10,160 nucleotides of DNA, taken from positions 1 through 10,160 of the forward strand of contig JAUVDD010000042.1 in NCBI GenBank assembly GCA_030595525.1, read 5' to 3'. Shown here in pieces: positions 5,617 through 10,160 of this stretch. The translations under genes were made by a program, and so were the position numbers. The notes under the pieces were generated by a model. The model had not been told where the DNA came from. It was given only the letters and a program-made list of their open reading frames with translations, and ran no database searches. This DNA comes from Puniceicoccales bacterium. Lineage in GTDB: Bacteria; Verrucomicrobiota; Verrucomicrobiia; Opitutales; Oceanipulchritudinaceae. Within the stretch, counting starts at the first letter, position 1, and each line of letters opens with the position of its first letter.

Positions 5617-8199
5617 ATGGCGAGGGCACCAAAAAAAAGGGTAAAGAAAACACCGACAATTGGACCCAGAAATCCGGAAGCACGTCCATTTATTGGAGTG
5701 CTGTTCCTGATCTTGGGGTTGCTTTGCGCAATCGCTATTGGCGATTACGACCATACCCAGAATCCTCTTTTCCATTCCAGCGTTCAGGATCAGAACATAA
5801 TTGGTCTGTTTGGGCTTAAATTTGCGTACTATTCACTTTTTGCCCTTGGCTTGGCGGCTTACTTCACGCCAATCCTTGCATTCTGGGTAGCCTATATGTT
5901 TTTCAGGCCCTTTTCCCGGATGCTTGGAATCCAGAAATCCGTGCCGCTCCTGGTTCTCTTTATCTGCCTGGCGGTATTTGGAAGCATGTACCAGATTGAG
6001 AGCATGGGCATTACAGCGGGAAAAGTCCCCTTGGAGTCCGTGGCTATCGATAACAACTTCCCCTACGGTGAAGGCGGGTACCTCGGCTACTGGATGTATG
6101 CACAATTCCTGAGGGAATTCTTTGGCATGGTAGGCTCCAGTGTCGTATTTGGCGTATTGGCGCTTTTCTCAATTGTATTCCTGCTGTTTGACAATGTTTT
6201 GAGGGATATTCGCCACCTGTTTACGGTGAAGTTGTCAGCATGGAATGCGGATCGTGCTGACCGATCCGTTAGACGAGCAGAAGCGAGAGCCCTGAGGAAG
6301 CGGGAAGCAGAGATACGTAAGCTTCAGAAAAGAAAAGCCGCCCTGGCGAAGAAGGGGGCCCAGAAGGAAGAATCCGATGCACCGGTGGCGCCACTAAAAA
6401 CTGGGAAACGCGGCCTGAGACTAGGTCGCTACGACGATGAAACTCAACCTTTCGCACCTATCATGGAGGATGAAGCGAAGCCTTCGGCCCCAAAAGCCGC
6501 CAAGAAAAAGGCTTCTCCTCCAGGTGTTCCCGAAGCGGCCGGCCCCATTGCCCTGCCCGATAAACCTTCCACCAGGAAAGCCCCTCAGAAAGGATCCCAT
6601 CTTCGCATAATTGAAGAAGAAAAGGTACGTAAGGCAGAGGTGAAGCTCCCGGAAAAACGGGGCAATTTCAAATTTCCGCCAATGCGCCTTTTGGCAGAAC
6701 CAAAACGGCCGGACACGACGGATGATGATACAATTCATCAGCAAACCGCAGACATGCTGGTCAAAACACTGGAGGAATTTGGTGTTCGCGTGACCACTGG
6801 AGATGTTCATACGGGTCCAGTCATTACGCGTTACGATGTTTATCCTGCAGCCGGTGTGCGAGTGGAGCGAATCCTTAGCCTCGACAAGAATATCGCGCTT
6901 AACCTGAAGGCAACCTCCGTTCGTATCCTCGCCCCTGTTCCAGGTAAGGGTTGTGTCGGAATCGAGGTTCCCAACAGAAATCCGCAATCGGTATTTATTC
7001 GTGACATTCTTGAGTCCGAAGACTGGGTGAACAACAAGGCCGAGATTCCGATTGCCCTCGGCAAGGAAGTTTCAGGCAAGCCCTTGATCGCTGACCTGAC
7101 GAAGATGCCCCACCTGTTGATCGCGGGTTCAACTGGTTCCGGTAAGACGGTTTGTATTAATGCGATTATTGCCTCACTCCTCTACCATTCCAGTCCGGAA
7201 GATATACGATTTGTCATGGTTGACCCGAAAATCGTGGAAATGCAGGTTTACAATTCCCTGCCCCACATGCTCGTCCCAGTGGTTACGGATCCAAAGAAAG
7301 TACCGAACGCTTTAAAGTATCTCCTCAATGAAATGGAGCGGCGCTACCAGCAGTTTGCCAGTCTGGGTGTTCGAAATATCGCAGGCTATAATGCCAAGAT
7401 GGCTAAGAACCGCAAGGAGGCCAAGGAAGCCGAAGCAAAGGCTGCTGAGCTGGATGCGGCCCTTACCCCGGAAGAACGGGCTGCGGCGGCTACAATTAAG
7501 GTTCCACGGGACCCGGATATCCAGATTGAGGGACAAACCAAGTTGCCTTACATCGTTTGTATTGTCGACGAATTGGCCGATTTGATGATGGTGGCTCCTG
7601 CTGACATCGAGACTGGAATTGCCCGCCTTGCACAGCTTGCTCGTGCTGCCGGTATCCACCTGATACTCGCCACCCAGCGCCCTTCCGTGAATGTTATCAC
7701 GGGGGTTATCAAAGCAAATCTTCCAAGTCGTATTTCGTTCAAGGTCGCTTCCAAGGTCGATTCCCGAACTATTCTCGATACAGGAGGTGCGGACCAATTG
7801 ATCGGTCGTGGTGACATGCTTTTCCTCCCGCCTGGATCTGCGGATCTGGTGCGTGCACAAGGTGCCTTCGTTGGGGATGATGAAATTACAAACATCGTGC
7901 ATCACATCCGCGATGTGAACGGTGAGCCCGAGTTCGATGAAACTTTCCAGCGCAATATCGACTCCCCGGAAGATGGTGGATTCGGAGGTGCCAAGGGTGA
8001 ATGGGATGATGAACTGGTTCCGGACGCTATTGAAGTGATTCGTACCGGCAAACGTGCCTCCACTTCGATGTTACAGCGCCGCTTGAAAATCGGCTATAAT
8101 CGTGCGGCACGAATCATGGAACTGCTGGAAGCAGAAGGTATGGTTGGTCCGGAAAACGGTTCTAGTCCGCGCGAAATTCTCATGGACCTGGATCTATAG
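5617..8199 (+). CDS. ftsK: FtsK/SpoIIIE-family DNA translocase
   Basis: This is a septum-anchored, ATP-driven DNA pump that clears the chromosome from the closing division site and coordinates dimer resolution. It has 860 residues. The N-terminal 4TM module has helices at about 25-42, 71-96, 108-125 and 167-192. A charged Ala/Lys/Pro-rich linker runs from about 195 to 365, shorter than in E. coli FtsK. The motor follows: alpha domain (about 369-465, TGPVITRYDVYPAAGVRV), beta RecA-like domain with Walker A GSTGSGKT (504-511) and Walker B IVDELADLM (D651, E652), then ATQRPSVNVITGVIKANLPS. The C-terminal gamma winged helix (about 798-855, STSMLQRRLKIGYNRAARIM) reads KOPS/SRS-like polar sequences. 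A Lys/Glu/Ala-rich helical insert lies before Walker B. A TTG at 5608 is in frame, but the ATG at 5617 is preferred. The eight-A run at codons 5-8 is noted among the findings. gmk follows after 12 bases. Confidence 0.96.
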   Translation: MARAPKKRVKKTPTIGPRNPEARPFIGVLFLILGLLCAIAIGDYDHTQNPLFHSSVQDQNIIGLFGLKFAYYSLFALGLAAYFTPILAFWVAYMFFRPFSRMLGIQKSVPLLVLFICLAVFGSMYQIESMGITAGKVPLESVAIDNNFPYGEGGYLGYWMYAQFLREFFGMVGSSVVFGVLALFSIVFLLFDNVLRDIRHLFTVKLSAWNADRADRSVRRAEARALRKREAEIRKLQKRKAALAKKGAQKEESDAPVAPLKTGKRGLRLGRYDDETQPFAPIMEDEAKPSAPKAAKKKASPPGVPEAAGPIALPDKPSTRKAPQKGSHLRIIEEEKVRKAEVKLPEKRGNFKFPPMRLLAEPKRPDTTDDDTIHQQTADMLVKTLEEFGVRVTTGDVHTGPVITRYDVYPAAGVRVERILSLDKNIALNLKATSVRILAPVPGKGCVGIEVPNRNPQSVFIRDILESEDWVNNKAEIPIALGKEVSGKPLIADLTKMPHLLIAGSTGSGKTVCINAIIASLLYHSSPEDIRFVMVDPKIVEMQVYNSLPHMLVPVVTDPKKVPNALKYLLNEMERRYQQFASLGVRNIAGYNAKMAKNRKEAKEAEAKAAELDAALTPEERAAAATIKVPRDPDIQIEGQTKLPYIVCIVDELADLMMVAPADIETGIARLAQLARAAGIHLILATQRPSVNVITGVIKANLPSRISFKVASKVDSRTILDTGGADQLIGRGDMLFLPPGSADLVRAQGAFVGDDEITNIVHHIRDVNGEPEFDETFQRNIDSPEDGGFGGAKGEWDDELVPDAIEVIRTGKRASTSMLQRRLKIGYNRAARIMELLEAEGMVGPENGSSPREILMDLDL

Positions 8200-8202
8200 A
8201 GG
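8198..8202 (+). promoter_or_regulatory. Ribosome binding site of gmk overlapping the ftsK stop
   Basis: AGAGG begins inside the ftsK TAG stop and lies 9 bases before the gmk ATG at 8212. It supports that start and suggests that gmk is translated from the ftsK transcript. Confidence 0.5.
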
Positions 8203-8211
8203 CCATTCCAA

Positions 8212-8817
8212 ATGCAATCTGCCGCCGCCCAAAAGAATCTTGTACTGATCATTTGTGGTCCTGCTGGCTCTGGTAAAACCACTCTTTGTGACCACCTCCG
8301 GGAAGAATTTCCCTCAACGGTTAGCCGTCTTGTCACAACAACCAGTCGTGCTCCCAGACCCGGTGAAATCGATGGCGTGGATTACCACTTTCTTTCGTCC
8401 GGGGTTTTTGAAGAACGCATCAATGAAGGCGCATTCATTGAATGGGCCAAAGTGCACAGCCGGTTTTATGGATCCCAGAAACATCATTTGGAAGAGCTCT
8501 TACAAAACGGCTCAGACATTCTCCTGAACATCGACGTACAGGGAGCTGAAGCTTTCTACAGGGAGTCTTTGAGCAATCCGATTCTAACAGGGCGTCTCCA
8601 CCGGATCTTCATAAAACCGTTATCGATGGAACAGCTTGTTGACCGCCTGCGGGGCCGGGGCGCCGACGATGATAAGGAAATCAAGCGTCGTTTGCGCTCA
8701 GCCGAGGCCGAGCTTAAAGTCGCCGACCAGTTTGATCACATCATCATCAGCGGTTCCAAGGAAGAAGACTATTGCGCATTGAAATCCCTTTATCTTCGCC
8801 TCAAGAAGACTGTCTGA
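8212..8817 (+). CDS. gmk: Guanylate kinase
   Basis: This cytosolic enzyme phosphorylates GMP to GDP with ATP, the only route from GMP to GTP and also a step in recycling cyclic-di-GMP and (p)ppGpp products. It has 201 residues, the normal size. The P-loop is GPAGSGKTT (16-24). The GMP-binding segment follows as TTTSRAPRPGE (42-52) with DYHF (57-60) and a conserved Tyr-Gly (86-87), then LNIDVQGA (105-112, Walker-B-like). The lid helix region contains the RLRGRGADDDKEIKRRL arginines. The last third ends with FDHIIISG, as in other Gmk proteins. It directly follows ftsK. Gmk is more often found beside rpoZ or dfp/coaBC, so this pairing is lineage-specific. Confidence 0.96.
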   Translation: MQSAAAQKNLVLIICGPAGSGKTTLCDHLREEFPSTVSRLVTTTSRAPRPGEIDGVDYHFLSSGVFEERINEGAFIEWAKVHSRFYGSQKHHLEELLQNGSDILLNIDVQGAEAFYRESLSNPILTGRLHRIFIKPLSMEQLVDRLRGRGADDDKEIKRRLRSAEAELKVADQFDHIIISGSKEEDYCALKSLYLRLKKTV

Positions 8818-8838
8818 TCACATTCAAATATCCCAATC

Positions 8839-9474
8839 ATGTACTCAATATACGTTATCGAAGATCAAACTATACTCAGGGAATTGGTTTGCCGGTTGGT
8901 CGATGGATTGACCGGCTTCAATCTTGTCGGCGATTCTGGTGACGGCTTGGAAGGCTTACAGGAATGCAAGGAGCTTGTGCCTGATCTGGTCATCGTCGAC
9001 ATCATGGTCCCCAGCCTGAACGGTCTGGAAATTGTCCGCCAACTGAGAAAGGCAACGCCCGAAACAAAATTAATTGTTTTTTCAGGTTACTCCACAAGGG
9101 AACGGGTCCAGGCAGCCTTAAAAGCCGGTGTGAATGGGATCGTACACAAGGATGCCTCTATTGAGGAACTGGAATCAGCAATTAAGCACGTCATGGTGGG
9201 TGCCTCTTTCATGAGTACACAAATTCTGGAAATCATGCGGGATCTGATGCTGAATCCTGCAGCATTAAGCGATCTGGATAAATTGACAACCCGCGAAAGA
9301 GAAATCCTGCAACTAGTAGCCGAAGGCAACACGACCAAGGAAGTGGCCGCCAAACTGGATATCAGTGTAAAAACAGCCGATAGTCATCGCACCAACGTCA
9401 TGAGCAAGCTGGATATCCACGACGTGGCCAGTCTCACCCGCTTCGCTATCCAGCAAGGTCTTATCCAGGTTTGA
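8839..9474 (+). CDS. NarL/LuxR-type response regulator
   Basis: This is a two-component DNA-binding regulator of 211 residues. The receiver domain (1-118) has the acidic pair E8-D9, phospho-acceptor D54 in VIVDIMVP, the switch Ser82 in FSG and K104 in VHKDAS, so it appears competent for phosphorylation. The C-terminal GerE helix-turn-helix (about 147-208) contains LTTREREILQLVAEGNTTKE and ISVKTADSHRTNVMSKL, the recognition helix of the NarL/FixJ class. It lies 21 bases after gmk with no Shine-Dalgarno before the ATG, and no histidine kinase is nearby, so its partner and targets cannot be named. Its stop codon abuts that of the opposing ExbD gene, leaving no room for a terminator between them. 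Confidence 0.93.
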   Translation: MYSIYVIEDQTILRELVCRLVDGLTGFNLVGDSGDGLEGLQECKELVPDLVIVDIMVPSLNGLEIVRQLRKATPETKLIVFSGYSTRERVQAALKAGVNGIVHKDASIEELESAIKHVMVGASFMSTQILEIMRDLMLNPAALSDLDKLTTREREILQLVAEGNTTKEVAAKLDISVKTADSHRTNVMSKLDIHDVASLTRFAIQQGLIQV

Positions 9475-9897
9475 TCAGGGGAAATGGATCGTTTCGATCC
9501 CCGACTCTGTAATGCTATCCAGCAGGATCACGATGAACTGATGAGGTGTAGCCTCATTCGGAACAAGCCTTAGGGAAGGTTCGCTTTTCGATAGGCCACA
9601 CGTCTCCTTGAACGCAATTAATCGGGAAACCAATCCCCCGCTTCCAGCAGGATCATTCAAATCAAAGATTGAACCATTCCAGTTAACTTTTCCATTACCA
9701 CTGATCGCAAGGGATTGCTCATCCACCGCCGGCAAAGGGTCCGATACGACTCCCGCACTCCCAACTGGACATCGTAAGTCCGCTTCGGATTTTTCCAGGG
9801 AACTGGTGGTCATAAAATACACCAGCATCAGGAACACACAATCGATCATTGGCGCAATCTGGATCTCCGGGGCATCGATGGACCGACGTCGCCGCAT
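9475..9897 (-). CDS. ExbD/TolR-family biopolymer transport protein
   Basis: This inner-membrane protein works with an ExbB/TolQ/MotA-type proton channel to pass proton-motive energy to periplasmic or outer-membrane partners. It has 140 residues, the family norm. A short basic cytosolic start (MRRRRS) precedes one transmembrane helix containing IAPMIDCVFLMLVYFM, where D19 is the conserved proton-carrying Asp of ExbD. The rest is a periplasmic domain ending in a degenerate version of the usual VDxxxxxGI-x-I-x-F strand. The frame also opens at TTG 9900, but the ATG at 9897 fits the family, and GAGGA lies 9 bases upstream of it. It begins 3 bases after the stop of a second ExbD-like gene. I do not assign it to the TonB or Tol pathway. 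Confidence 0.9.
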   Translation of the reverse strand: MRRRRSIDAPEIQIAPMIDCVFLMLVYFMTTSSLEKSEADLRCPVGSAGVVSDPLPAVDEQSLAISGNGKVNWNGSIFDLNDPAGSGGLVSRLIAFKETCGLSKSEPSLRLVPNEATPHQFIVILLDSITESGIETIHFP

Positions 9898-9900
9898 CAA

Positions 9901-10160
9901 TCAGTCCTCAAAAGTGGCAAACACAATATCCGAAACTCCTGCCTCTCGACATAACTGGAGCAACTTCTGCCAAATATTCCATGGCAAGTCCGGTCCACCC
10001 CTGAGCAACAACTCTCCAGCACTTGCATCCTTTCGACCTGTCAACAATTCTGCCAACGTATCCAGATCCACGGATTTATTACTCCAGAAGTATTGAAACT
10101 CATCTCCATCATGCCTCACTGTTATAATGTCCCGTGGAGGTGCGGCTTCCGCCACGACTG
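9901..10160 (-). CDS. ExbD/TolR-like protein, C-terminal part only (5' end beyond window)
   Basis: The frame is open to the right edge, so the N terminus and the expected membrane helix are not visible. The 86 codons present match the periplasmic half of ExbD proteins: an ITVRHDGDEFQYFWSNK strand pair (where homologues have I-x-V-x-x-D-G-x-x-x-W-N-G), then LDTLAELL. After that comes LLLRGGPDLPWNIWQKLLQL (homologues: R-x-D-x-x-x-x-Y-x-x-V), and finally AGVSDIVFAT, the usual ExbD ending. A GTG at 10155 is in frame but is probably internal. It is followed after 3 bases by a second, complete ExbD gene. Genes for an ExbB-type channel protein would be expected to the right. Confidence 0.75.
   Translation of the reverse strand, partial: VVAEAAPPRDIITVRHDGDEFQYFWSNKSVDLDTLAELLTGRKDASAGELLLRGGPDLPWNIWQKLLQLCREAGVSDIVFATFED

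Noticed and set aside
6421..6987. 188-codon minus-strand frame inside ftsK
   Set aside because: It is antisense to the strongly conserved FtsK linker and motor and its translation resembles no protein family, so it is a shadow frame. The same holds for the 197-codon frame at 7312-7905.
9608..10096. 162-codon plus-strand frame opposite the ExbD genes
   Set aside because: The minus strand encodes recognisable ExbD proteins, and the plus-strand translation has no recognisable domain.

Overview
The window looks like ordinary chromosome from a Gram-negative bacterium of the Verrucomicrobiota, perhaps an Opitutae/Puniceicoccales relative. That placement is inferred from the protein character, the tandem ExbD genes, the weak Shine-Dalgarno signals and the mid-range GC. 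No marker gene for firm placement is present.

Left part (1-2929, all on the minus strand): a tRNA-Gln(TTG) with its own promoter, a 145-base spacer with an interrupted inverted repeat and a REP-like hairpin, a HAD-family phosphatase, and, 14 bases downstream of it, a large cation:proton antiporter that runs off the left edge. The antiporter is the most interesting gene. It has a CPA-type membrane domain, then a TrkA-N-like cytosolic domain with a degraded nucleotide-binding loop, then the beginning of a PTS EIIA (PtsN/fructose-type) domain whose phospho-acceptor histidine is visible about 30 bases from the edge. This suggests a phosphorelay input wired in cis to an ion antiporter.

Middle (3058-8817, plus strand): housekeeping genes pyrH (UMP kinase), frr (ribosome recycling factor), proB (glutamate 5-kinase with PUA domain), ftsK (DNA translocase) and gmk (guanylate kinase). 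pyrH-frr-proB are tightly packed (33- and 8-base gaps). A 106-base gap holding a tandem duplication and a minus-strand terminator-like hairpin separates them from ftsK-gmk (12-base gap). A NarL/LuxR-type response regulator (8839-9474) follows 21 bases after gmk with no kinase beside it.

Right part (9475-10160, minus strand): two ExbD/TolR-like genes in tandem, the upstream one cut by the window edge. They converge on the response regulator, with the two stop codons abutting inside TGATCA and no intergenic DNA. They probably belong to an ExbB-ExbD-ExbD energy-transducing cluster that continues to the right.

Apart from the antiporter-EIIA fusion and a few small structured or repeated intergenic elements, nothing points to a new system: there is no CRISPR array, insertion sequence, phage gene or defence island.
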